The notes beneath the pieces were generated by a model. The model saw only the letters and a program-made list of their open reading frames with translations. It searched no databases and had not been told where the DNA came from. Of a DNA stretch of 28,477 nt, positions 13,531-21,594 are shown in pieces (position 1 is the stretch's first letter; each line of letters starts with the position of its first letter). Both the position numbers and the translations under genes were made by a program. The stretch comes from Clostridia bacterium (GTDB taxonomy: Bacteria; Bacillota; Clostridia; Christensenellales; Aristaeellaceae), in assembly GCA_017412445.1 (NCBI GenBank), contig JAFPYA010000029.1:1-28477 (forward strand). Direction: 5' to 3'.

Positions 13531-14859
13531 GCGCTTTTTGCTCCTTTTGCTGTCGCCTGGGTAGCGGTTTATGTTTATGTGGCGGTTGCTTACGGGGCGC
13601 TTCTTTTTGCCCAGCAGGCGCTTTACCGCGGGCAGGCGGCGGCCGCTTTGCTTTCTTAAGGACAGGGCGCGCTTGAGCTTTTCTATTTTGGCGCTGTTGC
13701 GTTTTAAGCTCTGGCGGCGAGGCAGAGGCGGGGTGTATGGCGCCTCGCGCTTTTCGATTTCGTCCTCCTCGCGTATAAGCTCGCGGCCGCTTTCGACAAG
13801 GTCCGGCTTAAGCAGAGGCGCGGAGACGCCGGTCTCCTGTTTGATTTCCACCTTGGTTTTGACCCTCATAGCAAAGTAGACTATGAGCCCTACCGCGAGC
13901 ACGGCGTAATAGGTGATGAAGCGCCACGCCAGCATGCCCGCTACGGTGAGGCTGCCCGGCATCAGATCGCCGAAAAACAGCGCAAACACGCCCTCCTGCG
14001 CGCCGCTTGCGCCGGGCAGGGGCGTATAGGCCGCGGCGCAGTACTGCATGACGCCCATGGTGAGCATGCGCCCGTAGGACGCGCCCTTAAGCCCCAGCCC
14101 AATAAAGACGCAGTACTGCACGCTGCACAGCATCACAAGCCGCGCGCCCGCCAAAAGCAGCTGCTTTATAAATTCCGCCTTGCTGTTGTACAGCCTGTGC
14201 ATGCCGTTGTAAAACCTGTCCGCGCCGGTGAGCATACTGTCCTCTTTTTCGATGAGCTTTTTAAGGCGCAGCTTTCTTGCCAGCCCCACTATCAGCTTCA
14301 TTATGGCGCGTATGGGTCTGCGCGTGAAGCACAAAAGTATCATGCCGACGGTCAGGGCCAGATTGAGCGCGTAGCCCAGTATCAGCAACCACATCGAGCC
14401 GTCGACCTGAGAGGAAATAAACCTGTAATTGACCGCGCCCAGCACTGTCGTAAGCAATACCAGCATTATATGAAAGCACACGTGCGGCATGAGCAGCGCG
14501 CTTGTGGAGTCTCCCACGGGCAGGCCGCGCCTGTTCATCTGGTATATCGCCACGGGCTGGCCGCCGGTCGCGCCGGGCGTGATGCCGGAATAAAACTCGC
14601 TGATTATGGCTATGCCGAACATGGGCATTACGCCCGTATCGTGCCCCATGTGCCTCAGCGCCGAGGCCGCGCCCCAGCCGTAAAGAAAAATCGAGCCGAA
14701 GGTGAGCGCCAGCCCCGCTATTGCGCTTTCTATCCTCAGGCCTCTGAGCGCCTCGACCGAGCAGGTCAGATCCCCGTTTTTGAAAGCGGTGTACAGCACC
14801 AGCCCCAGCGTGACCGCCAGAACCAGCAAGCTCGACATCCGCTTCAAAGCGTTTTTCAT
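13516..14859 (-). CDS. Lysylphosphatidylglycerol synthase TM region-like (flippase-like) membrane protein with basic tail
   Basis: A 447-residue integral membrane protein of the UPF0104/LPG_synthase_TM family, the flippase-like half of MprF. About eight helices fill residues 8-345, with family marks EFYSGITPGATGGQPVAIYQM (near 88-108) and YTPLPGASGAQEGVFALFF (near 280-298). The catalytic lysyl-transferase domain of MprF is absent, so it probably does not make lysyl-lipid itself; related stand-alone proteins are thought to move lipids or polyprenyl-linked substrates. The last 100 residues form a soluble, very basic tail rich in Arg and Lys. The ATG at 14859 has GGGGAGG five bases ahead. The gene is monocistronic and divergent from purB. 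Confidence 0.85.
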   Translation of the reverse strand: MKNALKRMSSLLVLAVTLGLVLYTAFKNGDLTCSVEALRGLRIESAIAGLALTFGSIFLYGWGAASALRHMGHDTGVMPMFGIAIISEFYSGITPGATGGQPVAIYQMNRRGLPVGDSTSALLMPHVCFHIMLVLLTTVLGAVNYRFISSQVDGSMWLLILGYALNLALTVGMILLCFTRRPIRAIMKLIVGLARKLRLKKLIEKEDSMLTGADRFYNGMHRLYNSKAEFIKQLLLAGARLVMLCSVQYCVFIGLGLKGASYGRMLTMGVMQYCAAAYTPLPGASGAQEGVFALFFGDLMPGSLTVAGMLAWRFITYYAVLAVGLIVYFAMRVKTKVEIKQETGVSAPLLKPDLVESGRELIREEDEIEKREAPYTPPLPRRQSLKRNSAKIEKLKRALSLRKQSGRRLPAVKRLLGKKKRPVSNRHININRYPGDSKRSKKRKRGR

Positions 14860-14925
14860 TTGTGCCTCCCCGCCGCTGTTTATGTTTCTTTTGAACGAAA
14901 ACCCGTTTTCGTCCCCTTTCGTACT

Positions 14926-14934
14926 ATTATACCA
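14926..14934 (-). promoter_or_regulatory. Extended -10 promoter of the flippase-like gene
   Basis: On the minus strand TATAAT (14926-14931) is directly preceded by TGG, an extended -10 element; no good -35 box is seen at 16-18 bases. The 5' leader carries a hairpin built on ACGAAAAC and GTTTTCGT (about 14896-14912). Confidence 0.5.
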
Positions 14935-14986
14935 CGTTCCACTGCAAAATTAAACCCAAATTAGCGCCGTTCATACGGCTTTTTTC

Positions 14987-15015
14987 TTGACAAGCACTGA
15001 ATGCGGGAATAAAAT
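14987..15015 (+). promoter_or_regulatory. Promoter of purB
   Basis: TTGACA (14987-14992), a 17-base spacer, and TAAAAT (15010-15015, 5 of 6), about 31 bases before the ATG at 15047. A small hairpin GCCGT-TCAT-ACGGC followed by six Ts lies just before it (14966-14985). No purine riboswitch is evident: the leader is too short. Confidence 0.7.
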
Positions 15016-15046
15016 TGTTTCATAAAAAATATCGGGGTGAAAAATC

Positions 15047-16477
15047 ATGAGCGAAAGCTACGTCAATCCGCTTTGCCTGCGCTACGCGGGCGAAAAGATG
15101 CAGTTCATCTTCAGCGAGGATCACAAGTTTTCCACATGGCGCAGGCTCTGGGTGTATCTGGCCGAGGCCGAAAAGGAGCTGGGCCTGAACATCACTGACG
15201 GGCAAATAGGCGAGATGCGCGCGCACATAAACGACATAGACTACGAGACCGCGCGCAGGCGCGAAAAAGAGGTGCGCCACGACGTTATGGCGCACATATA
15301 TACCTACGGCCTCGCCTGCCCCAGCGCAAAGCCCATAATCCACCTTGGCGCGACCAGCTGCTTTGTGGGCGACAACACGGACATAATCCTCATGAAGGAG
15401 GCGCTTGGCCTCGTCAAGGCGGAGCTTTTAAGGGTAATAGACGCGCTTTGCACGTTTGCCGAAAAGCACAAGGGCCTGCAGACGCTGGCCTACACCCACT
15501 TTCAGGCCGCGCAGCCCACTACCCTGGGCAAGCGCGCGTGCCTGTGGCTGCAGGATCTGATGATGGACCTTGAGACGCTGGAGTTCACGAGCGCGCGGCT
15601 GAGGCTGCTTGGCTGCAAGGGCACCACGGGCACCTGCGCCAGCTTTCTGAGCCTGTTTGACGGCGACGAGGAAAAGGTGCTTGCGCTTGAAAAGCTCATC
15701 TCCGAAAAGTGCGGCTTTGAGGGCGCGTATCCGGTCAGCGGCCAGACCTACAGCCGCAAGGTGGACTATTTCGTTTTGAGCGCTCTTAGCGGCATCGCCC
15801 AGAGCGCCATGAAGTTTGCAAACGACATGCGGCTCATGAGCCACATGAAGGAGGTCGACGAGCCCTTCGAAGAGATGCAGGTGGGCTCCTCCGCCATGGC
15901 GTACAAGCGCAACCCCATGCGCAGCGAGCGCATATGCTCGCTCAGCCGCTACGTTATAAACGACGCGCTCAACCCCGCCGTGACCGCGGGCGTGCAGTGG
16001 CTTGAAAGGACGCTCGACGACAGCGCGAACAAGCGCATTTCCGTGCCTGAGGCGTTTTTGGCCGTGGACGGCATACTGGCGCTGTACCGCAACATAGTTT
16101 CCGGCATGACCGTGTACCCCAACGTGATGCGCAGGCATTTAAACGAGGAGCTGCCCTTCATGCTCACCGAAAACATACTGATGCAGGCCGTGAAAAAGGG
16201 CGGCGACCGCCAGAAGCTGCATGAGCTTATACGCGAGCACTCCGTGGCCGCGGGCAAAAACGTAAAGCTCAACGGCGCGGACAACGACCTGCTCGCCCGC
16301 ATAGAGAACGACCCCGCCTTCGGCCTCACCCGCGAGGAGCTTGACGAAATAATAAACACCGAAAGCTTAAGCGGCATGGCCGAGCGCCAGACCGAAATGT
16401 ACCTTGAGAGCGTAAGGCCGGTGCTCAGGCAAAACGCCGAATTGCTCAAGGGAGAAGACCAGTCAATAAACGTATAA
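15047..16477 (+). CDS. purB: Adenylosuccinate lyase
   Basis: A 476-residue cytosolic enzyme of the fumarase/aspartase superfamily that removes fumarate from SAICAR and from adenylosuccinate, in purine synthesis. The superfamily signature is GSSAMAYKRNPMRSE (280-294), which carries the flexible loop with the catalytic Ser. The substrate segments IHLGATSCFVGDNTD and TLAYTHFQAAQPTTLGKR (catalytic His) are also intact. Length fits the eukaryote-like long form also found in many Clostridia. The ATG at 15047 follows GGGGTGAA; the promoter is 31 bases upstream. The nucleoside phosphorylase gene follows after 33 bases and is probably co-transcribed, grouping synthesis and salvage of purines. Confidence 0.96.
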   Translation: MSESYVNPLCLRYAGEKMQFIFSEDHKFSTWRRLWVYLAEAEKELGLNITDGQIGEMRAHINDIDYETARRREKEVRHDVMAHIYTYGLACPSAKPIIHLGATSCFVGDNTDIILMKEALGLVKAELLRVIDALCTFAEKHKGLQTLAYTHFQAAQPTTLGKRACLWLQDLMMDLETLEFTSARLRLLGCKGTTGTCASFLSLFDGDEEKVLALEKLISEKCGFEGAYPVSGQTYSRKVDYFVLSALSGIAQSAMKFANDMRLMSHMKEVDEPFEEMQVGSSAMAYKRNPMRSERICSLSRYVINDALNPAVTAGVQWLERTLDDSANKRISVPEAFLAVDGILALYRNIVSGMTVYPNVMRRHLNEELPFMLTENILMQAVKKGGDRQKLHELIREHSVAAGKNVKLNGADNDLLARIENDPAFGLTREELDEIINTESLSGMAERQTEMYLESVRPVLRQNAELLKGEDQSINV

Positions 16478-16510
16478 ACCCTTGCGCGCCCGCTGACACA
16501 GGAGGAAACC

Positions 16511-17275
16511 ATGCTTCGGCAAAACGATTTTCCCATACTGGAGTTTGACGTTAGTCCCACCGCAAAGCTCAACCCCGCGCACTTTGCGGGCGACGGCTTT
16601 GACACGGACAAGCTGGTAATCACGTTTTTTCCCGAGGTAATAGACAAGCTGCTCAGGGAAGATAAAATCTCGGTTTGCAAGGTCATCCCCGGCGAAAACC
16701 CCGTGACCGTGTACCGCTTTGGCGTTTCGCCGGACGTGCTTATCACGCTGGGTCAGGTGGGCTGCCCCGCCTGCGGCGGAAACCTCGATTTGTTCAACGC
16801 CATGGGCATAACGAAGGTGATGTTCTGTGGCGGCGGCGGCGTGCTCGACAAAAACATAGAGGTCGGGCAGATTCTGGTAGTTGACGGCGCGATAAGGGAC
16901 GAGGGCTTTTCCTACCACTACATCCCCGCGTCGAGGATCGTATACACCGACCCCGCCGTGACAGATAAGATCGTATCTCAGCTTGAAAAGCGTGGGGTTC
17001 CCTACCTGCGGGGACTGGTGTGGACGACCGACGCGCTCTTCCGCGAGACAGAGGACAGAATCGCGGCGCGCAAAAACGAGGGCGCAAGGATAGTAGAAAT
17101 GGAGCAGGCGGGCTGCATCGCCGTAGCGCGCTTTCGCTCCTTCTCATACGGCGCGCTCATCTACGGCGGCGACGACTTAAGCGGCGAGGACTGGGACGAA
17201 AGAGGCTGGCGCAGCCGCGAAGGCGTGAGATACGACCTCGTGAACCTGTGCCGCGAGCTGGTGAAGGAAATCTGA
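16511..17275 (+). CDS. Nucleoside phosphorylase (PNP/UDP family)
   Basis: A 254-residue cytosolic enzyme of the PNP_UDP family, which splits a nucleoside with phosphate into base and ribose-1-phosphate. Marks are the phosphate and ribose loop TLGQVGCPACGGNLDLFNAMGITKVMFCGGGGVLD, the segment VVDGAIRDEGFSYHYIP, and the ribose-binding Glu region VEMEQAGCIAVARF. Purine or uridine specificity cannot be told by eye; the position after purB hints at purines. The ATG at 16511 has AGGAGG ahead. Length is typical. No plus-strand intrinsic terminator with a T-run follows; the GC hairpin at 17313-17352 reads as a terminator only on the opposite strand. Confidence 0.88.
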   Translation: MLRQNDFPILEFDVSPTAKLNPAHFAGDGFDTDKLVITFFPEVIDKLLREDKISVCKVIPGENPVTVYRFGVSPDVLITLGQVGCPACGGNLDLFNAMGITKVMFCGGGGVLDKNIEVGQILVVDGAIRDEGFSYHYIPASRIVYTDPAVTDKIVSQLEKRGVPYLRGLVWTTDALFRETEDRIAARKNEGARIVEMEQAGCIAVARFRSFSYGALIYGGDDLSGEDWDERGWRSREGVRYDLVNLCRELVKEI

Positions 17276-17305
17276 GCGCATAAGCCCAAAGTCAATTGTA
17301 TAAAC

Positions 17306-17352
17306 AAAAAAACGCCCCGGTCTGCGTCCGAAACAGCGGACAGGCCGGGGCG
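17306..17352 (-). terminator. Strong intrinsic terminator reading the minus strand
   Basis: CGCCCCGG (17313-17320) pairs with CCGGGGCG (17345-17352), extended inward by GTCCG with CGGAC. On the minus strand it is followed by seven Ts (17306-17312); on the plus strand no T-run follows. No minus-strand gene ends here, so it may serve an unannotated RNA, or act imperfectly for the plus-strand purine genes. Confidence 0.55.
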
Positions 17353-17438
17353 CTTGCGTGCTCAAAAACACAAAGACCCGATATCGGGCCGCTTTTCCCG
17401 TTTCCTTATATTTTACCCCTCCATTCCTTAAAAAAGTA

Positions 17439-17467
17439 TTGCGAAAGTGTTGCAGGTGTTGTATAAT
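17439..17467 (+). promoter_or_regulatory. Promoter of the surface-polymer operon
   Basis: TTGCGA (17439-17444), a 17-base spacer and a perfect TATAAT (17462-17467). It is about 30 bases before the sugar transferase start. A CCCGATATCGGG palindrome lies upstream at 17377-17388. Confidence 0.65.
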
Positions 17468-17498
17468 ACAGGGTGATAAAATGTGCGGAGGTATGGGC

Positions 17499-18098
17499 GT
17501 GTACAGGCGATATGTGAAGCGGGCGCTGGACGTGGCGGCAAGCTTTTTGCTGCTGATTGCTCTGCTTCCCGTGTTTGCCCTTATCGCCTTTGCGATAAAG
17601 CTTGACTCCAAGGGCCCCGTGTTTTTCACTCAGGTGCGCATAGGCAAGGACGAAAAGCCCTTTAAGATAATTAAATTCAGAACCATGCGCGTTAAAGCCC
17701 CCAGCGAGATGCCCACGCGCCTTATGCAAAGGAGCCGCGCCTACATAACCCGCGTGGGCAGGTTTTTGAGAATAACGAGCCTTGACGAATTGCCCCAGCT
17801 TATAAACATATTGAAGGGCGACATGAGCTTTGTGGGCTTCAGACCCTGCCTGTGGAACGAGTACGAGCTGGACGACGAGCGGCGCAGAAACGGCGCCTAC
17901 TCCGTGCGCCCCGGCATAACCGGCATAGCGCAGATACGCGGCAGAGACGAGCTTGAGCCCGCCGAGAAGGCGCGTCTGGACGGCGTGTACGCGCGCCACG
18001 TGGGCTTCGACTACGACTTCAGAATAATCACCAAGACGGTGTTCGCGGTGTTCTACAAAGAGGGCTACAAGGAGGGAGGAGACTTTGGGCTTGAGTAA
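17499..18098 (+). CDS. Undecaprenyl-phosphate phosphosugar transferase (bacterial sugar transferase)
   Basis: An initiating transferase of 199 residues that puts a sugar-1-phosphate on undecaprenyl phosphate at the cytoplasmic membrane, the first step of a surface glycan. An N-terminal membrane helix (about 11-33, VAASFLLLIALLPVFALIAF) is followed by the catalytic part: GPVFFTQVRIGKDEKPFKI, KFRTM, SLDELPQLINILKGDMSFVG and RPGITGIAQIRGRD. The frame is open to 17358, but upstream starts fall before or on the promoter; GGAGG at 17487-17491 lies seven bases before the GTG at 17499 and only one base before an ATG at 17493, so GTG is preferred. It overlaps the next gene by 14 bases. Confidence 0.92.
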   Translation: MYRRYVKRALDVAASFLLLIALLPVFALIAFAIKLDSKGPVFFTQVRIGKDEKPFKIIKFRTMRVKAPSEMPTRLMQRSRAYITRVGRFLRITSLDELPQLINILKGDMSFVGFRPCLWNEYELDDERRRNGAYSVRPGITGIAQIRGRDELEPAEKARLDGVYARHVGFDYDFRIITKTVFAVFYKEGYKEGGDFGLE

Positions 18099-20112
18099 CA
18101 AATATTCGGTGCTTATGAGCGTATACGCGGCCGAAACCGCGCCCAACCTGCGCATGAGCCTTGACAGCGTGCTGAGCCAGACGCTGCCTCCCGACGAGAT
18201 AGTATTGGTAAAGGACGGCCCGCTCACGGAGGAACTGGATAAAGTAATAGACGAGTGCGTCTCCTGTCACGAGGGGCTTTTCAACGTGGTGCCGCTGGAA
18301 AAAAACACGGGGCTTGGCAACGCGCTTAACGTAGGGCTGCAGCAGTGCAAAAACGAGTACGTGGCGCGCATGGACTCGGACGACGTGTGCTATCCCGACA
18401 GGATGCAAAAGCAGATGGATTTTCTTCAGGCGCATCCCGAGGTGGACATACTTTCGGGCACTATAGATGAGTTTGACGGCAGCATAAGCAACGTGACCGG
18501 ACGGCGCGTGCTGCCGCTGGGCAATGAGGAGATATGGCGCTTCGCAAAGACGCGCTGCCCCTTCAACCACAACTGCACCGTGTACAAAAAGAGCAAGGTG
18601 CTCGAGGTGGCGGGCTACCGCACCGACCTTAAGCGCGTGGAGGATCACGACCTGTGGATGCGCATGCACGCCGCGGGCGCGGTGGGCGCGAACCTTGCCG
18701 ATTCTATACTCTACGCCCGCGCGGGCACAGACATGCACGTACGCCGCCACGGCCGCGAAAACGCCATGGCGCTGCACGAGTTCTACCGCGAGCTGTGGCA
18801 GTTGAAGGAGATCAGCTTTCCGAGGTACATATACGACATTGTGTGCGCCTGCGGCCTGCAGCTGATGCCCACGTGGATGCACAAAATGTGCTATAAGCTC
18901 ATACGCTTAAAGACCAGACCCTACGGCTCAAAGCCGAAGGTAAAGGAAGAGGCCGCAAAAGAAGTCGGCGAGTTTTACACCGGCGAAATGACTCAGGAGG
19001 AGATTTCCGAGGCGCAAAGGCTCATATTTGAAATCTTCTCGGACGTAAAGCAGCTGTGCGAAACGCAAGGGCTCACGCTTATGCTTGGCGGCGGCAGCTG
19101 CCTTGGCGCGGTGCGCTCCCGCGGCTTCATACCCTGGGACGACGACATGGACTGCATTATGCCCCGTGCGGACTACGAGAAGCTCAAGCTCATATTCGAC
19201 AGCGCGCTCGGCGACAAATACGTTTTGCAGGTGCCGCGCGTAAAAGGTCACAGGGCAAGCAACCTGTTTATGAAGATAATACGGCGGGACGGCCCAGAGC
19301 ACGTGCAGCCTTCCCACGCGGGCGACCCCGGCGAAAAGGGGCTGTGGCTGGACATAGTGCCCATGGATTTTGCGCCCGAAAACGCCTTTAAGCGCGTTTT
19401 CAAGGGGCTGTGGTGCGACTTTATCGCCTACGTCGCGGTGTCGCGCTACCTGCTCAAATGCCGCTCTGCCGTCTACGCCGCCTACATGAAGCGCACGCCC
19501 CGCGGAAGGCTCGAATACTACTTCAGAAACGTTTTGGGCTTTCTGGCCTCCTTTATGAGCTATGAGGGCTGGTACGACTATTTTGACTCCGTGTGCCGCG
19601 GGAAGTGCGAGACCCGTCTGGTCACCTTCGCCTCCGGCACGGGGCACTACCTCGGCGAATGCATGCCGCTTGATACCTTCCTGCCCGCGGGCGTAGGCGA
19701 ATTTGAGGGCGCGCAGGTGCTTTTGCCCCGTAAGGCACACAATTACCTTCGCCGCCACTACGGCGCGGACTACATGACGCCTCCGAAAAGCGAACACCGA
19801 AAAGCTCACCCCATAGTAAGAAAAATCGCCTCCACCGCCGCGCCCGTGGACGAAACCGACGGCACCTACGCAGACGTTTCGGAGGCGAACGCACTCAGCG
19901 CCGAGGCTGACGCCGCAAGCGCCGTGGCCGCAGATGAGCGCGCCGAGGCGCAGGCAGACGCCGCGCAGTACGCAGGCGAAGCGCAGGCAGACGCTACAGC
20001 CGACACAATCGAAGCACAGGCAGACGCCGCGCCTGACACAAACGAGGCGCAGGCAGACGCCGCACATGACACAATCGAAGCGCAAGCAAGCGCGGGCGGG
20101 GCGCAGAGATGA
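18085..20112 (+). CDS. Glycosyltransferase family 2 fused to LicD, with repeat tail
   Basis: A 675-residue fusion. Residues 5-245 are a GT2 glycosyltransferase (SVLMSVYAAETAPNL, nucleotide site DGP 44-46, RMDSDD 95-100 with the metal-binding DXD, VEDHDLWMRM 185-194). Residues 320-560 are a LicD nucleotidyl or phosphocholine-type transferase domain (GGGSCLGAVRSRG, then FIPWDDDMDCIMPRADYEKL near 348-366). The last 55 residues are 11-residue repeats. It could add a sugar and then decorate the polymer with a phosphodiester-linked group. The start is TTG at 18085, nine bases after AAGGAGG; TTG at 18091 is an alternative. It overlaps the genes on both sides (14 and 4 bases), so the operon is tightly coupled. 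The acceptor and donor are unknown. Confidence 0.9.
   Translation: MGLSNKYSVLMSVYAAETAPNLRMSLDSVLSQTLPPDEIVLVKDGPLTEELDKVIDECVSCHEGLFNVVPLEKNTGLGNALNVGLQQCKNEYVARMDSDDVCYPDRMQKQMDFLQAHPEVDILSGTIDEFDGSISNVTGRRVLPLGNEEIWRFAKTRCPFNHNCTVYKKSKVLEVAGYRTDLKRVEDHDLWMRMHAAGAVGANLADSILYARAGTDMHVRRHGRENAMALHEFYRELWQLKEISFPRYIYDIVCACGLQLMPTWMHKMCYKLIRLKTRPYGSKPKVKEEAAKEVGEFYTGEMTQEEISEAQRLIFEIFSDVKQLCETQGLTLMLGGGSCLGAVRSRGFIPWDDDMDCIMPRADYEKLKLIFDSALGDKYVLQVPRVKGHRASNLFMKIIRRDGPEHVQPSHAGDPGEKGLWLDIVPMDFAPENAFKRVFKGLWCDFIAYVAVSRYLLKCRSAVYAAYMKRTPRGRLEYYFRNVLGFLASFMSYEGWYDYFDSVCRGKCETRLVTFASGTGHYLGECMPLDTFLPAGVGEFEGAQVLLPRKAHNYLRRHYGADYMTPPKSEHRKAHPIVRKIASTAAPVDETDGTYADVSEANALSAEADAASAVAADERAEAQADAAQYAGEAQADATADTIEAQADAAPDTNEAQADAAHDTIEAQASAGGAQR
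19945..20109 (+). repeat. Five 33-bp tandem repeats inside the LicD fusion gene
   Basis: Units begin at 19945, 19978, 20011, 20044 and a partial one at 20077. Each is 33 bp, coding for EAQADAA followed by four variable residues (often DTI or DTN). The frame is kept, so variation would change tail length in steps of 11 residues. The tail is acidic and Ala-rich, probably disordered or helical. Confidence 0.85.
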
Positions 20113-21254
20113 AGAGGTCTCAGCTGCTGGCGTCGTACCTGGTGACGCTGCTCAGTCGCGCGGCGCTTTCGCCCTTAAAGCTTTTGCCCGTAAAAAGCAA
20201 GCGCGCGTTGTTTTTGAGCTTTCGCGGCAAGCAGTACTCCTGCAACCCGAGGGCGATAAGCGAAAAGCTCGGCAGCATCGCGGGCGGCAGGGTAGAGATA
20301 GTGTGGGCGTTTCACGAGCCCGAAAGGTTCAGAAAGCTCGTTCCTCAGGGCGTAAAGGTGATAAGCGACCGGGGCTTTAAGTTCATATACTATGCCCTTA
20401 CGTCAAGGGTGGTGTGCACCAACACCTACTATAAGCCCCACATTCCCCGGCGCAGGGCTCAGTTTTACCTAAGAACCTGGCACGGCGGCGGGGCGTACAA
20501 AAAGGTGAGCTACCCCAAGGGGCTGATGGGCCGCTACATACGCCTGCAGCAGCAGGGCGCGAGCCTGTATCTGTCCTCCTCCGAGGCGTTTACAAAAATG
20601 ACCCTGCGCGAGTCCTTCGGCTACAAAGGCGAGGTGCTTGAGGCGGGTATGCCGAGAAACGACCCGCTCGTAAACGGCGATTGGAGAAGAATCGCCGAAA
20701 ACGTGCGCCGCGAGCTGGGGCTGGAGGGCAAAAAAATATGCCTCTACGCCCCCACCTACCGCGAGAAGGACAAAAAAGTGCCCAAAGTGCCCGACGCCGA
20801 AAGGCTGAGGGACGCGCTTAAGGAGCGCTTTGGCGGCGAGTGGGTGCTGCTTTCGCGCGGGCATCACGCCGACAAAAACGGCGTGCCGTTCGCTTCAGAC
20901 ATGGACGTAAGCGCCTACCCAGACATGCAGCCGCTTCTGATGGCCGCGGACGCGCTGATAACCGACTATTCCTCCTGCATATGGGACGCGGCGCTGGTGC
21001 CAAAAAGCGTGTTTCTGTTTGTGCCGGACATAGACGAATATATCTCCGACCGCGATTTTTACACGCCCATAGACACTTGGGGCTTTCCCGTGTCAAAGGA
21101 CGACGATGCCCTCATCAGCAATATACTTGCCTTTGACGAGGCCGCCTACCAAAAAAGAGTCTCCGCCGCCCTCGCAAAGCTCGGCAACAGGGAGACCGGC
21201 CGCGCCTCCCTCCTGGCAGCTGAAAGGATAATGAGGGAGTGCGTGGGAAAATAA
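20109..21254 (+). CDS. CDP-glycerol glycerophosphotransferase family protein (TagB/TagF-like)
   Basis: A 381-residue peripheral-membrane transferase of the kind that adds or polymerises glycerol phosphate (or ribitol phosphate) in teichoic-acid-like polymers. Family motifs are in order: TWHGGG (123-128), APTYR (near 214), the SRGHH segment (near 249) and ITDYSSCIWDAALV (near 282-295), the last holding the conserved Ser and Asp of the active site. An N-terminal amphipathic stretch (LLASYLVTLLSRAALS) may bind the membrane. The ATG at 20109 overlaps the LicD fusion stop (ATGA). A strong terminator follows. With the two genes before it, it points to a phosphate-rich surface polymer. Confidence 0.9.
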   Translation: MKRSQLLASYLVTLLSRAALSPLKLLPVKSKRALFLSFRGKQYSCNPRAISEKLGSIAGGRVEIVWAFHEPERFRKLVPQGVKVISDRGFKFIYYALTSRVVCTNTYYKPHIPRRRAQFYLRTWHGGGAYKKVSYPKGLMGRYIRLQQQGASLYLSSSEAFTKMTLRESFGYKGEVLEAGMPRNDPLVNGDWRRIAENVRRELGLEGKKICLYAPTYREKDKKVPKVPDAERLRDALKERFGGEWVLLSRGHHADKNGVPFASDMDVSAYPDMQPLLMAADALITDYSSCIWDAALVPKSVFLFVPDIDEYISDRDFYTPIDTWGFPVSKDDDALISNILAFDEAAYQKRVSAALAKLGNRETGRASLLAAERIMRECVGK

Positions 21255-21276
21255 TACACAAGGATAAAGGAATAGA

Positions 21277-21309
21277 GGAGCTGTTGCAAAAGCACAACAG
21301 CTCCTTTTT
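21277..21309 (+). terminator. Intrinsic terminator of the surface-polymer operon
   Basis: GGAGCTGTTG (21277-21286) pairs perfectly with CAACAGCTCC (21295-21304), followed by TTTTT (21305-21309). It lies 23 bases after the stop codon at 21254. Confidence 0.85.
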
Positions 21310-21368
21310 GCCGGTTCATTACGGAAAGTTATAATTGCTTTGCCTCTCGCGGTTCCATCATCGCCCAT

Positions 21369-21534
21369 CCACCTCATCCGACCTCGCTTCGCTCGGCCAC
21401 CTTCTCGCCTGCGGGCTCGGTCACGGTTCGGCTCTTGACGTCCACTGGACGTCAATTCACCCCCGAACCGCGCTTCGCGCCCACAAGGGGAAGGCTTTTG
21501 GAGCGCGACAGCCGCAGGCTGACTGATGAAGTGG
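21369..21534. repeat. Dispersed intergenic repeat, copy C, with nested palindromes
   Basis: Terminal repeats CCACCTCATC (21369-21378) and GATGAAGTGG (21525-21534; one mismatch) and inner sequence match copies A and B, but the centre is replaced by a longer segment. That segment holds TTGACGTCCA-C-TGGACGTCAA (21435-21455), itself flanked by CGGTTCGG (21424-21431) and CCGAACCG (21463-21470). The gene-free stretch 21310-21594 contains little else. Confidence 0.75.
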
Positions 21535-21594
21535 GCGATGCTCAACCATTTCTCTTTCCTGCTCCAAATTCTCTGAAAAACCTGCGGCTCCTAT

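Noticed and set aside
13422..13676. 84-codon plus-strand frame directly after the GNAT gene
   Set aside because: It runs through the terminator and into the convergent gene; its second half is Cys/Gly/Arg-rich shadow sequence.
15016..15046. Purine riboswitch before purB
   Set aside because: Only about 25 transcribed leader bases lie between the promoter and the start codon, too few for an aptamer.
18928..20085. A 385-codon minus-strand open frame
   Set aside because: Shadow of the GT2-LicD gene. Its Cys/Val-rich start comes from the 33-bp repeats read backwards.
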